From Pseudomonas sp. GD04019 (GTDB lineage Bacteria; Pseudomonadota; Gammaproteobacteria; Pseudomonadales; Pseudomonadaceae): 64,000 nucleotides of DNA. Location: assembly GCF_029837695.1 (NCBI RefSeq), contig NZ_JAOEEA010000015.1, positions 1 through 64,000 on the forward strand, given 5' to 3'. The notes below the pieces were generated by a model. The model did not search any database. It was not told the origin of the DNA and saw only the letters and a list, made by a program, of their open reading frames with translations. The position numbers and the translations under genes were made by a program. This document shows positions 9,503 to 18,679 of this stretch, one piece after another (positions within the stretch are counted from its first letter, which is position 1; the number at the start of each line of letters is the position of its first letter).

Positions 9503-9778
9503 CTACTTCAGGTAGGAGCGGAGTACACCAACGACTTGCTCCAAGTCCTCGTGCCGCTGTTGCGGGGAAACATCATCTGCCCCCAAGTGTTCGCGGATGT
9601 GCCCCTCTAGCACTTCAGCCATTAGCCCATTAACCGCACCCCGGATCGCGGCGATCTGCTGAAGAATCGCGGCGCATTCACTTTCCTGTTCCAGCGCCTT
9701 TTCCAAAGCCTGCGCCTGCCCCTTGATACGTCGCACACGAGTCAGGAGTTGTTTTTGCGATTTAGCCGTATGAGCCAT
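9503..9778 (-). CDS. CsoR/RcnR-family metal-sensing repressor (DmeR-like)
   Basis: 91 residues, all-helical DUF156 protein (LLTRVRRIKGQAQALEKALE, CAAILQQIAAIRGAVNGLM, HIREHL). His and Cys ligands sit at the usual positions for the RcnR/DmeR/FrmR branch. It is divergent from a DmeF-like exporter and an RcnR-type operator lies between them, so it most likely represses both genes until Ni, Co or a similar metal binds. A FrmR-type formaldehyde sensor is the main alternative; the CDF neighbour argues against it. Confidence 0.85.
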   Translation of the reverse strand: MAHTAKSQKQLLTRVRRIKGQAQALEKALEQESECAAILQQIAAIRGAVNGLMAEVLEGHIREHLGADDVSPQQRHEDLEQVVGVLRSYLK

Positions 9779-9798
9779 GGGGCACCTTAAGAGATTGG

Positions 9799-9818
9799 TA
9801 TACTGGGGTATAGTATAT
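9799..9818. promoter_or_regulatory. RcnR/DmeR-type operator
   Basis: TATACTGGGGTATAGTATAT contains TACT-GGGG-TAT-AGTA, the G-tract flanked by inverted TACT/AGTA that CsoR/RcnR proteins bind. It sits between the divergent repressor (start 9778) and exporter (start 9844). Confidence 0.75.
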
Positions 9819-9843
9819 TAGAGCTACTTGAAGGACACCCAGA

Positions 9844-10794
9844 ATGCAGTCTCCCGCCCCCGCCCCCGCCAATCGCTGGCAACACTCCCACGTCTTTGAT
9901 GAGGGCAACCCGCTGGCCGAAAGAAACACCCGCTGGGCCGTGCTTCTGACCGCCACGATGATGGTGGCGGAGATTGTCGGCGGCTGGCTGTATAACTCGA
10001 TGGCGCTCCTGGCCGATGGCTGGCATATGAGCTCACACGCTCTAGCGCTGGGCCTTTCAGTGCTGGCCTACGCGGCGGCCCGACACTTTGCCAGCGATAC
10101 GCGGTTTGCCTTCGGCACGTGGAAAATTGAGGTGCTGGGCGGCTTTACCAGCGCAATCTTCCTCGTGGGGGTGGCCATGCTCATGCTCTACCAATCAGTT
10201 GAGCGTCTGATCTCACCGTCACCGATTCACTACGATCAAGCCATCGCGATCGCTGCCGTTGGCTTGCTGGTGAATCTCGCCTGTGCGTGGTTACTCAAAG
10301 ATGGCCATGCCCACCACCACGAACATGGCCATCACCATGAGCATGGCGCTCATGATCACCATCACGACCTGAATCTGCGCTCTGCCTATTTGCACGTCGT
10401 GGCAGACGCTGCGACTTCGATACTCGCCATCCTTGCCCTCACCGGTGGCAAATTTTGGGGCGCTAGCTGGCTCGACCCGGTGATGGGGATCGTCGGTGCT
10501 GGACTGGTTGCGATCTGGGCTTATGGGTTACTGCGGGACACCGGGTGCATTCTGCTCGATGCGGAAATGGATGCCCCAGTGGTCGCGGAAATCAGGGAAG
10601 TTATTGAGGCAAGTCCCATCCTAGCCACTATCACTGACCTACACGTCTGGCGTGTCGGCAAGGGGAAGTACGCATGCAACCTCGCGCTTGCCGTCAAGGA
10701 TAGCGCCGAGCCGGACTACTTCAGACAACAGTTGAGCATTCACGAAGAGTTAGTTCATGTAAGTATCGAGATTAATCGATGTGGCGCGAAATAA
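9844..10794 (+). CDS. Cation diffusion facilitator, DmeF-like (Co/Ni exporter)
   Basis: 316 residues with six membrane helices and the CDF metal site pattern (HMSSHALALGL in TM2, HVVADAATSILAI in TM5). Between TM4 and TM5 is a cytoplasmic His-rich loop (HHHEHGHHHEHGAHDHHHD), the hallmark of DmeF proteins. A C-terminal cytoplasmic dimer domain follows (TDLHVWRVGKGKYA). It exports divalent metal by proton antiport; cobalt and nickel are the usual DmeF substrates. The ORF begins 26 bp after the operator. Confidence 0.9.
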   Translation: MQSPAPAPANRWQHSHVFDEGNPLAERNTRWAVLLTATMMVAEIVGGWLYNSMALLADGWHMSSHALALGLSVLAYAAARHFASDTRFAFGTWKIEVLGGFTSAIFLVGVAMLMLYQSVERLISPSPIHYDQAIAIAAVGLLVNLACAWLLKDGHAHHHEHGHHHEHGAHDHHHDLNLRSAYLHVVADAATSILAILALTGGKFWGASWLDPVMGIVGAGLVAIWAYGLLRDTGCILLDAEMDAPVVAEIREVIEASPILATITDLHVWRVGKGKYACNLALAVKDSAEPDYFRQQLSIHEELVHVSIEINRCGAK

Positions 10795-11076
10795 CTGCAT
10801 TGATTATTCACCTCTGAGCTTCGCTTGCAGCTTTCAATCTTGGTGTCGTTAGATAATAAGCCTGTTTAAATTGCCTGCAGGCAAGCTTTACTTGGTGTGA
10901 CTCGGTCAGGCCAAATCGTTTATTAAATGGCAAGGGCGCTTGTAAGTCGTAGTATATTTGCAGAAATTGGGCTTCTAATTGACCGCCCTGAAGGCTGAGC
11001 TGAAAACAGCCAATAAAATAAACGAGTAAGGCCTTATGGAGGGCGATGCAGCATTAAGTGCATCGCCCTCGGGCAG
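10795..11076. terminator. Intergenic region with strong hairpin (11039-11070)
   Basis: A perfect 12-bp stem, GAGGGCGATGCA / TGCATCGCCCTC, with an 8-base loop, lies between the convergent exporter and copper-storage genes and probably ends transcription from both sides. Nothing else is recognisable in this stretch. Confidence 0.6.
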
Positions 11077-11409
11077 CTAAGCCGCCATTCGCTCACATTC
11101 TTCTGCACAGGCGAGGCAGGCTTTCGCGCACTCCTGACAATGATCGGATTGATGTTTGCTGCATTCCTCTCCGCAGGCCCTGCACACTTCTGCGCACAAT
11201 CTGCAGAAGGTTTTAGCGTATGTACTTTGACGGCTCATCAGAATGGCCGCGAGAGTGCAGAAACTTGCGCAATCTCGATCAAGCTGGATGCACTTAGCCA
11301 TCATCTGCACATCGCCCTCACCTAGGCAGGCTGACGCGCAGCTCTCACAGGAAAGAGCACAGTCTATGCAGGCTTGGATACAGGAATGAAACTGGGTATG
11401 TGTCATCAT
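11077..11409 (-). CDS. Four-helix-bundle copper storage protein (Csp3-like)
   Basis: 110 residues with 19 cysteines in CxxC spacings along predicted helices (FHSCIQACIDCALSCESCAS...). There is no signal peptide, so it should be cytosolic like Csp3 proteins, which hold many Cu(I) ions in a Cys-lined four-helix bundle. The start at 11409 has GGAGAG upstream; the longer frame to 11658 adds an implausible N-terminus. It stands apart from the cop operon but inside the copper block, and gives the cell a cytosolic copper sink. Confidence 0.85.
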   Translation of the reverse strand: MMTHTQFHSCIQACIDCALSCESCASACLGEGDVQMMAKCIQLDRDCASFCTLAAILMSRQSTYAKTFCRLCAEVCRACGEECSKHQSDHCQECAKACLACAEECERMAA

Positions 11410-11707
11410 CGCTCTCCATATTTCGGTACGTTCTGCCCACAGGCGGGGACGTCCTGAAAGACAGAAGCCGCGGGTGGACTTTGCTCGGCGCGGCAGGTTT
11501 CTATGAGCTGCCGAACAGCCAGCGTCGCATCTACGAAAGTTACGGGCTAGCAGAGCCCTGCCGACTTCCACGAACACGGGTGTCGCACGCTTGACGGCAG
11601 AAGTAGCCATAGATTTTTCTCCGTGGTCCAGATCAGCCGGCCCGACAACACACGACACTGAGCAGGCATGATTGAGCCTTGCAAGATTAGGCTTCAGGAC
11701 ACCTGGT

Positions 11708-12061
11708 TCATGGCTTTTTGCGCGCCTTCAGCCATTGATCGAGTGCGGCGATTTCTTTCTGTTGCGCGGTAATGATGTCCTCAGCCATACGGCGCATCTC
11801 TGCGTCTTTGCCATTTTTGAGCTCGGTTTTCGCCATATCTACGCCCATCTGATGGTGCATCCGCATATTCGCTGCGAAGTCGTAATCCGCGTCGCCGGTC
11901 ATCGACATGCCATCCTGCATATGCCCTGCATTCTTGGCATCTGCAGATTCGTTAGCATTCGTCCAGGTAGGCGTTACTAACAGGGACATAGCGACAATCG
12001 CCATCGCACAGGCCGACAGCGTAAAGCGGCCAACATTAAGGTTGTCGTGTGGTTGTAACAT
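11708..12061 (-). CDS. DUF305 family periplasmic protein
   Basis: 117 residues. The N-terminal signal (FTLSACAMAIVAMSLLVTP) is followed by the DUF305 core with DYDFAANMRMHHQMGVDMAK and MRRMAEDIITAQQKEIAALDQWL. The MxMHHQMGV motif carries conserved His/Met residues and the family is a ferritin-like helical bundle often found in copper clusters. Start at 12061 with GGAG upstream; the frame extending to 12208 lacks support. Role is probably periplasmic metal binding (inference). Confidence 0.8.
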   Translation of the reverse strand: MLQPHDNLNVGRFTLSACAMAIVAMSLLVTPTWTNANESADAKNAGHMQDGMSMTGDADYDFAANMRMHHQMGVDMAKTELKNGKDAEMRRMAEDIITAQQKEIAALDQWLKARKKP

Positions 12062-12395
12062 AGTGAATCTCCGGAAAAGGTCGGGAGAGGCACCCCAGAA
12101 TGATGTGCTTATTATCCCGAAGTGGATGAGCCTCAATCGCTCATGTCTAGGACTCCCTGCGCAGTTTATAAGTTCATAGTAACTTTCTGGCCATACCTGT
12201 TCGCCCACTAAGGCAAGAACCGCGGGAGCTAGAAATAGGAATTAATGACGCGCAACTGACGAAAAAGTAATTTTCAGGTCACCTTGGCGTTATTTGGCAT
12301 GTGGAAGTATGTCGAAAGCGTGCCGCTTAACCGGAACGCTTGGGCACATATACAAATTCACAATTAAAACTGCCAAAAAGCATCAGGAGCGTTTT

Positions 12396-13721
12396 ATGAA
12401 CAACAAGTCTCTGTTGGGACTTTCTCTGATCGCCTTGAGCGTCAGCGTTGGGCAGGCTGCAATGGCCGCCGAGGAAAACAAAGAGGGATTTATCGAAGGA
12501 AGTAGTCTGAGCATCCTCAATCGGAATCTCTACTTCAACCGTGATTTCCGCAAAGGCCAATCAAGTAGCAGCGGAAACGGCTACTCCGAAGAATGGGCCC
12601 ACGGTGTCATAGGCCGCTTCGAGTCGGGCTTCACGCAGGGCACCATTGGCTTTGGCGTCGACGCATTCGCCATGCTTGGAATCAAGCTTGACTCGGGTGA
12701 CGGCCGTTCAGGAGCGGGTGGCTCGGTCGATGTCATGCCCTACAACAGTCTCGGCCAGGCCGAGGACAATTACTCCAAGCTCGGCGGCGCCGTAAAGACT
12801 CGCTTTCTCGACACTGAGATCAAAGTGGGCGATGTATTCCCTGTGACGCCTGTCGTGCAGTACGGCGATTCGCGACTGCTGCCGGAAAGTTTCCGCGGCG
12901 TCACCGTATCCAACACCAGTCTCGACGGCTTGGCTCTCCAGGGTGGGAGGCTGCACTCGATGAGCCAACCAAACTCCAGCAGCATGCGAGATGGCTTCGC
13001 AACCTTCTACGCAGGCGAAGTCGACTCTCCGTGGATCGCCTACTTCGGAGGGGATTACACGCTCAACGACAACGTTGGCTTCAGCCTTTACACCAGCCGC
13101 CTCAAAGATGCCTGGAGCCAATACTACGCGGGCAGTACTTGGAGCTACCCGCTTGCGGATGATGTCGCCCTGATTGGTGGTTTGAATTACTACAAGGCCG
13201 TCGACCAAGGGAAGCAGCTCCTCGGCAGTTTTGATAACAACATTTGGAGCGGCAAGGTCGGCCTCCAGGTCGGAGCGCACACTGTGCTGGTAGGTCTCCA
13301 GCGGAACAATGGCAATGACGACTTCGATTACCTGCGACAGTCCGACTCCATCTACCTCGATAACTCAATCCAGTACAGCGACTTCAACTCCCCAAAGGAA
13401 AAGTCGTGGCAAGTGCGCTATGACGTGGACATGGCGTCGTTTGGTATGCCGGGCCTGAGCTTCATGACTCGTTATGCGCACGGCTGGGATGCCGACTACA
13501 GCAATGCCAACGAGGTCTACATGAGACGTGATGACAATGGTGCTCCGCTCACCGATCAGAAACGCTGGGAGCGTGACATCGAGGTCAAATACGTCATGCA
13601 GACCGGTTCGTTGAAGGACATGTCATTCCGCTTTCGGCAGGCCACAACTCGAGCTACCGACTTCGAATCGGATCTAGATGAGTTCCGCCTCATCGTCGAA
13701 TACCCGTTAGAAGTTCTTTAA
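12396..13721 (+). CDS. OprD-family outer-membrane porin
   Basis: 441 residues with a clear signal peptide (MNNKSLLGLSLIALSVSVGQ, cleavage after AMA). The 18-stranded OprD barrel follows, with FIEGSSLSILNRNLYFNRDF at its start and the typical FRLIVEYPLEVL end. The start at 12396 is preceded by AGGAGCG. OprD-type channels take up basic amino acids, small acids or, in some cases, metals; the substrate cannot be read from the sequence. Its place in a copper block suggests co-regulation or a role in metal entry, which is inference. Two hairpins follow the stop. Confidence 0.88.
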   Translation: MNNKSLLGLSLIALSVSVGQAAMAAEENKEGFIEGSSLSILNRNLYFNRDFRKGQSSSSGNGYSEEWAHGVIGRFESGFTQGTIGFGVDAFAMLGIKLDSGDGRSGAGGSVDVMPYNSLGQAEDNYSKLGGAVKTRFLDTEIKVGDVFPVTPVVQYGDSRLLPESFRGVTVSNTSLDGLALQGGRLHSMSQPNSSSMRDGFATFYAGEVDSPWIAYFGGDYTLNDNVGFSLYTSRLKDAWSQYYAGSTWSYPLADDVALIGGLNYYKAVDQGKQLLGSFDNNIWSGKVGLQVGAHTVLVGLQRNNGNDDFDYLRQSDSIYLDNSIQYSDFNSPKEKSWQVRYDVDMASFGMPGLSFMTRYAHGWDADYSNANEVYMRRDDNGAPLTDQKRWERDIEVKYVMQTGSLKDMSFRFRQATTRATDFESDLDEFRLIVEYPLEVL

Positions 13722-13724
13722 CTC

Positions 13725-13759
13725 AGTAGGTAGAGCGGCCTACTGCCGCTCTACCTACT
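13725..13759 (+). terminator. Long perfect hairpin after oprD-like gene
   Basis: A 15-bp perfect stem (AGTAGGTAGAGCGGC / GCCGCTCTACCTACT) with a 5-base loop starts four bases after the porin stop. Confidence 0.6.
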
Positions 13760-13807
13760 AAGCTGCTGTCCCCTAGAGTGCTCCTTTGGTTTTGGAGACA
13801 GCCCTCG

Positions 13808-13829
13808 GCGCCCAATCGGGCGCTTTTTT
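13808..13829 (+). terminator. Intrinsic terminator
   Basis: GCGCCC-AATC-GGGCGC followed by TTTTTT; a textbook rho-independent terminator for the rightward porin transcript. Confidence 0.85.
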
Positions 13830-13894
13830 ATAGGCGCAGATGCCCTAGACGTCACTCATTGGAATGTCGACCAGGCGTCTGGCTGTGCAGCAAG

Positions 13895-14350
13895 TTACTG
13901 GGCGGGGTATTCGGCGACGATCTGCTCAGCCCCGGTTTTAGTCAGACCGATGACTTGGTAGGCATGCTGCACGCCTCCCACTTCCATTCCTGGAGAACCG
14001 GCCGGCATTCCGGGTACAGCGATGCCGACCAAGTCGTTGCGCTTGGTGAGCTCGACCACCTGCGCTGCTGGCACATGACCTTCGACGAATTTTCCGTCAA
14101 TCACCGCGGTATGACATGACGCCAGTCGCGGAGCGACGCCCAGTTTCTGCTTGACCGAAGTCATGTCGCCTTCGACGTGATCAATGACCTTGAAACCGCT
14201 CGCTTCAAGGTGCGAGATCCACTTCTTGCAGCAACCGCAATTGGCATCCCGATGCACATCGATGGTCATAGACTCGGCGGCCTGCACGGAAGCGATGGTG
14301 AACAAAGCCGCCAGGGTAGCCAGGCGCGCGCCTTTGCTTTTAACTTTCAT
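13895..14350 (-). CDS. CopG, DUF411 periplasmic copper oxidoreductase
   Basis: 151 residues with signal peptide (KGARLATLAALFTIASVQAA). The DUF411 core carries HRDANCGCCKKW, a CxCC-type cluster reported as a copper-binding, redox-active site in CopG, followed by SCHTAVIDGKFVEGHVPA. It probably interconverts Cu(I)/Cu(II) in the periplasm. It is the last gene of the leftward copA operon; its ATG overlaps the end of the cytochrome gene by 11 bp. Confidence 0.85.
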   Translation of the reverse strand: MKVKSKGARLATLAALFTIASVQAAESMTIDVHRDANCGCCKKWISHLEASGFKVIDHVEGDMTSVKQKLGVAPRLASCHTAVIDGKFVEGHVPAAQVVELTKRNDLVGIAVPGMPAGSPGMEVGGVQHAYQVIGLTKTGAEQIVAEYPAQ

Positions 14351-15167
14351 GGACGTGCTCTTTGCCATCGCTGTGGGTATGGGTCTTAGGGGCAGCTTTC
14401 GGGGGTTGCTCAGAGTGGTGAGCACCGGAGCTACCCTCATCGCCAGAGGAAGCTTCCCCTGCATGATGATCAGAGCTTGGGGCAGCCCCGCCATGGTGAT
14501 CTGCAGGTGCCGAATCATGATGTCCGGGCGCTGCCTCAGACGCCCCAGAGCCATGATGGTCTTCACCAGCGGCGGCATCGCCATGGTGGTCAGGCTTGTT
14601 ACCGCCATGCTGCCCTTCATGGTTGTGCATCTGGCTTTCCCCGCCACCGTGCTCGTGGCCGCCACTGGATGCCACCAAGGTCTGGTATCGCTCGGCGTCC
14701 ATCTTCGGTAGCTGGTTCAGGAAGGCAACCATGCCCCAGATGTACTCATCAGCCATGCTCTTGCCCCAAGCCGGCATGCCGGTGGCCTTGATGCCATGCT
14801 TGATGACCCAGAAGGCAGCTGCCGGGTTTCCATCTACACCGATTTCGGCGAGATTTGGTGGCGCAGGATAAAGTGCCTGGCTGAGCTCAGTCTTGGCCAC
14901 GCCGGGCGCGAGGTGGCAACCAATACACATAGCGTTGTAGTTGCCCGCTCCCGTGCGGATAAGCGCCTCATCGTCCAGCTTGGGTACTTCGATGTCCTTG
15001 GCGCGCACTTCGATGGAGCGGTCACGCGCCATAGTTAGGAAGGCATGCACGGCCGGGAAATGGGGATCGTCGGCGCCGATATTGACCAAGCCGGCATAGG
15101 CTCCGGCCAGTACCGCAGCGCTACCAACAGCACCCGCTGCCACCAGGGTTGTAATTGTTTTTTTCAT
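14340..15167 (-). CDS. c-type cytochrome with His-rich tail
   Basis: 275 residues: N-terminal membrane anchor or signal, one haem site CIGCH at residues 81-85, and a probable axial Met131 in ATGMPAWG. From about residue 168 onward the chain is disordered and extremely His-rich (SSGGHEHGGGESQMHNHEG..., ending HTHSDGKEHVHES), well suited to bind copper. It lies between copB and copG in the operon. It may pass electrons during periplasmic copper redox chemistry, for example with CopG or CopA; this role is inferred from position. Confidence 0.82.
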   Translation of the reverse strand: MKKTITTLVAAGAVGSAAVLAGAYAGLVNIGADDPHFPAVHAFLTMARDRSIEVRAKDIEVPKLDDEALIRTGAGNYNAMCIGCHLAPGVAKTELSQALYPAPPNLAEIGVDGNPAAAFWVIKHGIKATGMPAWGKSMADEYIWGMVAFLNQLPKMDAERYQTLVASSGGHEHGGGESQMHNHEGQHGGNKPDHHGDAAAGEDHHGSGASEAAPGHHDSAPADHHGGAAPSSDHHAGEASSGDEGSSGAHHSEQPPKAAPKTHTHSDGKEHVHES

Positions 15168-15176
15168 GTCAGGCTC

Positions 15177-16325
15177 TCAAAACCACATACGAATGCCGGC
15201 GACAAAACGCGCCTCATCAACATCCTCGCCTTCGTCACGCACGAGGTCCGCGGTGTTGCCATAGGAACGACTCCAAGACACACCGATATAGGGCGCAAAC
15301 TGGCGAACGATCTCGTAACGCAGACGCAAGCCGAGCTCGGTATTGGCTAGCCCCGAGCCGACGCCCCGCTCTGGGTCGTTCTTGCCGTAAAAATTCACTT
15401 CTGCGGTTGGTTGGAGAATCAGCCGATTGGTCAGCAGAATGTCGTAGTCGCCTTCCAGGCGTGCCGCAGTCTGGCCGTTCTCACCTACAAAGGCGGTGGC
15501 TTCGGCCTCGAAGGCATAGAGCGCCATGCCCTGCACGCCAAAGGCCGCCCAGGTTTGTGGCGACTCTGGCTTGAAGTCCTGGCGGACGCCGGCGACGACA
15601 TCCCACCAGGGGCCGATTGAGCGCCCATACAACAGCTGCAGCTCGGCATCCTCGGTCACGCCGTTGGCGCGCTCTCCCTCGGAACGGAACCAGACCCGAT
15701 TGATGTCGCCACCTACCCAGCCAGAGGCATCCCAGGCCAAGGTGCTGCCTTCATCGGCATCTTGATATTCGAGCTGATCGAGCAGAAAGAAGCTGTTGAT
15801 GGCGCTGTCATGCACCTTGTGCCCCGGCAGCGGCGGAAATGCTGCCTGACGGTCGGCGTCTGTCAGGACCGGGATAGGCGTACGGCTGGTCGTTCTCGGT
15901 GCTTCAGCGGAGCCATGGTTCATCTGGGAGTGATCCATGGTGCTGTGATCCATCCCCTCCATCTGCCCTTGCATGGCGCCGTGGCCCATCTTGCTGTGGT
16001 CCATAGCTGGAGCTTTTTCCTGGCTCTTGCCATGCCCCATCTGGGAGTGATCCATGGTGCCCATCGCACCATGATTCATCTTGCTGTGATCGATTGCAGG
16101 AGCCTTCGCTGGCGATGCTTGCTCCTTGGGCATCTGATCATGATCCATGCCCTCCATTGGCCGCTGCCCAGCGCCATGACCCATCTGGCTGTGGTCCATC
16201 GGCATGGAGCCGTGGCCCATAGCCGAATGATCCATTTCTTCCGCGGCGAAGGTAAAGCCTCCACTAAGTGCGCTCAGTGACACCGTCAGCGCGACGAGCG
16301 AGATTCGTGTGGGCCTAGTGATCAT
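15177..16325 (-). CDS. CopB outer-membrane copper resistance protein
   Basis: About 382 residues. A signal peptide is followed by a His/Met-rich region to about residue 135 with seven MDHxxM copies (MDHSAMGHGSMPMDHSQMGHG...), then an outer-membrane barrel ending in aromatic F (ARFVAGIRMWF). This is the CopB/PcoB layout: copper sequestered at the outer membrane. The ATG at 16325 overlaps the upstream small gene by 11 bp; an alternative ATG at 16361 exists. Second structural gene after copA in the leftward operon. Confidence 0.9.
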   Translation of the reverse strand: MITRPTRISLVALTVSLSALSGGFTFAAEEMDHSAMGHGSMPMDHSQMGHGAGQRPMEGMDHDQMPKEQASPAKAPAIDHSKMNHGAMGTMDHSQMGHGKSQEKAPAMDHSKMGHGAMQGQMEGMDHSTMDHSQMNHGSAEAPRTTSRTPIPVLTDADRQAAFPPLPGHKVHDSAINSFFLLDQLEYQDADEGSTLAWDASGWVGGDINRVWFRSEGERANGVTEDAELQLLYGRSIGPWWDVVAGVRQDFKPESPQTWAAFGVQGMALYAFEAEATAFVGENGQTAARLEGDYDILLTNRLILQPTAEVNFYGKNDPERGVGSGLANTELGLRLRYEIVRQFAPYIGVSWSRSYGNTADLVRDEGEDVDEARFVAGIRMWF

Positions 16326-16623
16326 GGTTCGAACCCGCCTCGGCTTCGCCGCCATGCCCATCCGTCATTTTCTCGTGGTCCATCTCTTCATGATTCATGG
16401 AACCATGATCCATCGCACCATGTTCCATCTTCTGTGTTGGAGCAGGCTTGTCTTGGGGGGTGGAGCTCGCATTGTCACTTGCTGGCTTAGGCGCTTCAGC
16501 CGCGTGCTGGGCATGCTCATCGTGACCTTCATCTGCCAGCGAGACAGGGGCATACATGGCGCCCAGCAGACTCAGCATGGCGACACCGGCAGGCAGGGCG
16601 TTTCGTTTCAGGAAATTGCTCAT
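16315..16623 (-). CDS. Small His/Met-rich periplasmic copper-binding protein
   Basis: 102 residues with a signal peptide (LPAGVAMLSLLGAMYAPVSLA) and a mature chain rich in His and Met (MEHGAMDHGSMNHEEMDHEK). It is encoded between copA and copB and uses the same MDHxxM vocabulary as both. I do not recognise a named family; a periplasmic copper carrier for CopA/CopB is plausible. Confidence 0.75.
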   Translation of the reverse strand: MSNFLKRNALPAGVAMLSLLGAMYAPVSLADEGHDEHAQHAAEAPKPASDNASSTPQDKPAPTQKMEHGAMDHGSMNHEEMDHEKMTDGHGGEAEAGSNHDH

Positions 16624-16635
16624 TGGATCTCTCCT

Positions 16636-18486
16636 TTACTCGTCCACTCGAACTTCACGGAACATGCCCATTTCCATGTGAAGTAGCAGGTGGCAGTGAT
16701 ATGCCCAACGGCCCAGGGCGTCAGCGGTTACGCGGTAGCTACGCTTAGATCCTGGCGGCATGTCGATGGTGTGCTTGCGCACCATGAAGTTACCTTTGTC
16801 ATCTTCCAGATCGCTCCACATGCCATGCAGGTGGATGGGATGAGTCATCATGGTGTCGTTGACCAGAGTGATGCGCACTCGCTCGCCATACTTGAGCCGC
16901 AACGGTTCGGCATCGGAGAATTTGATGCCGTCAAACGACCAGGAGAACTTCTCCATGTGCCCGGTAAGGTGCAGTTCAATGGTGCGGCTCGGCTCACGGC
17001 CATCCGGATCGAGGAAAGTGCTGCGCAAGTCCGCATAGGTCAGAACATGGCGCCCGTTGTTGCGCAGGCCGATTCCTGGATCGTTCAACTTGGGCGTCGG
17101 CGTCATGGTCTGCATGTCGACCAGAGGGTTGTTGGTCTCCGAGGCGGGATGCGACTGCATGGCGCCCCCCATGCCCGCCATTGCCGAATGATCCATGCCG
17201 GCCATGCCGCCTTGCATTGCGCCATGATCCATTCCTGCCATCTGGCTATGGTCCATACCAGCCATGCTGCTATGGTCCATCCCGGCCATCTTGCTGTGAT
17301 CCATGCCGGCCATTTCAGACATTCCGCCCTGCATAGCTCCGTGATCCATGCCGCCCATACTGCCGTGATCCATCCCCATGTCCCCCATGGAGATAAGCGG
17401 ACGCGGGTCAACTTCCGGAACAGGCGCGCTCAGACCTTCACGTACCGCCAGGGTGCCCCTGGAATAGCCGGTGCGGTCCATGGATTGCGCGAAGATGGTA
17501 TAGGCCTGCTCGCCTTCGGGTTCGACTATCACGTCGTAAGTCTCGGCCACGGCGATACGGAACTCATCGATGCTGACCGGTTTGACGTACTGCCCATCGG
17601 CCGCCACCACCGTCATCTTCAGGCCCGGGATGCGCACGTCGAAGTAGGTCATGGCCGATGCATTGATGAAGCGCAGACGAATCTTCTCGCCTGGCTTGAA
17701 GATGCCAGTCCAGTTGCCATCCGGCGCCTGGCCGTTCATCAGGTAGGTATAGGTATAGCCACTGACGTCGGCGAGGTCGGTGGGACTCATCTTCATTTCG
17801 GCCCACATCTTGCGATCGGCCACCGCGGCGGACCAGCCCATCTCGCTCACGTCATCGATGAAATCGCCGACGGTGCGCTTGTGACGGTTGTAGTAGTCCG
17901 ACTGTTTCTTCAGCTTGGCCAAAACCCGAGCCGGGTTTTCGTCAGTCCAGTCGCTCAGCAGTACAACGTAGTCGCGGTCGTAGCTGAAGGACTCAGGCTC
18001 TTTCGCATCAATCACCAGGGCACCGTAGACCCCGACTTGCTCCTGCAACCCCGAGTGACTGTGGTACCAGTAGGTACCGTTCTGATGAACCTGGAATCTG
18101 TATTCATACATGCCATCGGGAGCGATGCCATGAAAGCTCAGGCCGGGCACGCCATCCATGTTGGCGGGCAGGATGATCCCGTGCCAATGGATGGAAGTGT
18201 CCTCCTTCAGCCGGTTGCGTACACGCAGGGTGACGGTATCACCCTCCCGCCAGCGCAGGATGGGGCCGGGGATGGACCCATTAATGGCCATGGCCATTCG
18301 CGATGAACCGGTTATGTTCACCGGCAACTCCGCGATGGAGAGATCGAAATTGGTACCGCTCAGCACATTTGGCTGGCCTGGGCTTGTCACTGCCCAGACC
18401 GGCGTACGCCACATGCCCAGTCCACCCAAGATGCCGGTAGCGGCCAGGCCTTTGACGAAGGTTCGCCTCGTGGTTTTGCTTTGCAT
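16636..18486 (-). CDS. CopA multicopper oxidase
   Basis: 616 residues with a twin-arginine signal (TRRTFVKGLAATGILGG), so it is exported folded. The four copper-binding motifs are present: HWHGI, WYHSHSG, HPIHLHGMW and the C-terminal HCH...M ligand set (YHCHLLLHMEMGM). A Met-rich insert around residues 365-450 holds seven MDHxxM copies that bind extra Cu. It oxidises Cu(I) in the periplasm. It opens the leftward operon copA - small protein - copB - cytochrome c - copG, and a CopR-like box lies at 18658-18674 upstream. Confidence 0.95.
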   Translation of the reverse strand: MQSKTTRRTFVKGLAATGILGGLGMWRTPVWAVTSPGQPNVLSGTNFDLSIAELPVNITGSSRMAMAINGSIPGPILRWREGDTVTLRVRNRLKEDTSIHWHGIILPANMDGVPGLSFHGIAPDGMYEYRFQVHQNGTYWYHSHSGLQEQVGVYGALVIDAKEPESFSYDRDYVVLLSDWTDENPARVLAKLKKQSDYYNRHKRTVGDFIDDVSEMGWSAAVADRKMWAEMKMSPTDLADVSGYTYTYLMNGQAPDGNWTGIFKPGEKIRLRFINASAMTYFDVRIPGLKMTVVAADGQYVKPVSIDEFRIAVAETYDVIVEPEGEQAYTIFAQSMDRTGYSRGTLAVREGLSAPVPEVDPRPLISMGDMGMDHGSMGGMDHGAMQGGMSEMAGMDHSKMAGMDHSSMAGMDHSQMAGMDHGAMQGGMAGMDHSAMAGMGGAMQSHPASETNNPLVDMQTMTPTPKLNDPGIGLRNNGRHVLTYADLRSTFLDPDGREPSRTIELHLTGHMEKFSWSFDGIKFSDAEPLRLKYGERVRITLVNDTMMTHPIHLHGMWSDLEDDKGNFMVRKHTIDMPPGSKRSYRVTADALGRWAYHCHLLLHMEMGMFREVRVDE

Positions 18487-18657
18487 GCCGTTGTGTCCAG
18501 TCAGTCTGATGAGCCGGGGAATATCAAAACCGGCATCGAGTTTGTCGGCGACTTCAGTTTCAGTGGAATTCCCCTGAATACTTGCTCACTGTCGCTAGTG
18601 TGCAAATCACTGCGACAGCGAGCAGTATGAAACTGCCATATCTCAAGCATCCGGGTG

Positions 18658-18674
18658 ATTACATTTCTGTCAGG
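18658..18674. promoter_or_regulatory. CopR-like copper box upstream of copA
   Basis: ATTACATTTCTGTCAGG differs from the box at 18985 at one position. It lies about 170 bp ahead of the copA start, between copA and the PtrA-like gene. Confidence 0.65.
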
Positions 18675-18679
18675 TTGAG

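Noticed and set aside
11410..11658. N-terminal extension of the copper-storage gene
   Set aside because: The extension is Arg/Pro-rich and unlike the family; the ATG at 11409 has a better ribosome site.
17100..17420. Tandem repeats resembling a CRISPR or minisatellite
   Set aside because: They are in-frame codons for the MDHxxM repeats of CopA, with no spacer structure.
16690..18306. A 538-residue rightward reading frame opposite the multicopper oxidase gene
   Set aside because: It is the antisense of copA, whose protein has all copper motifs; the antisense product is His/Val/Gly-rich without any domain.
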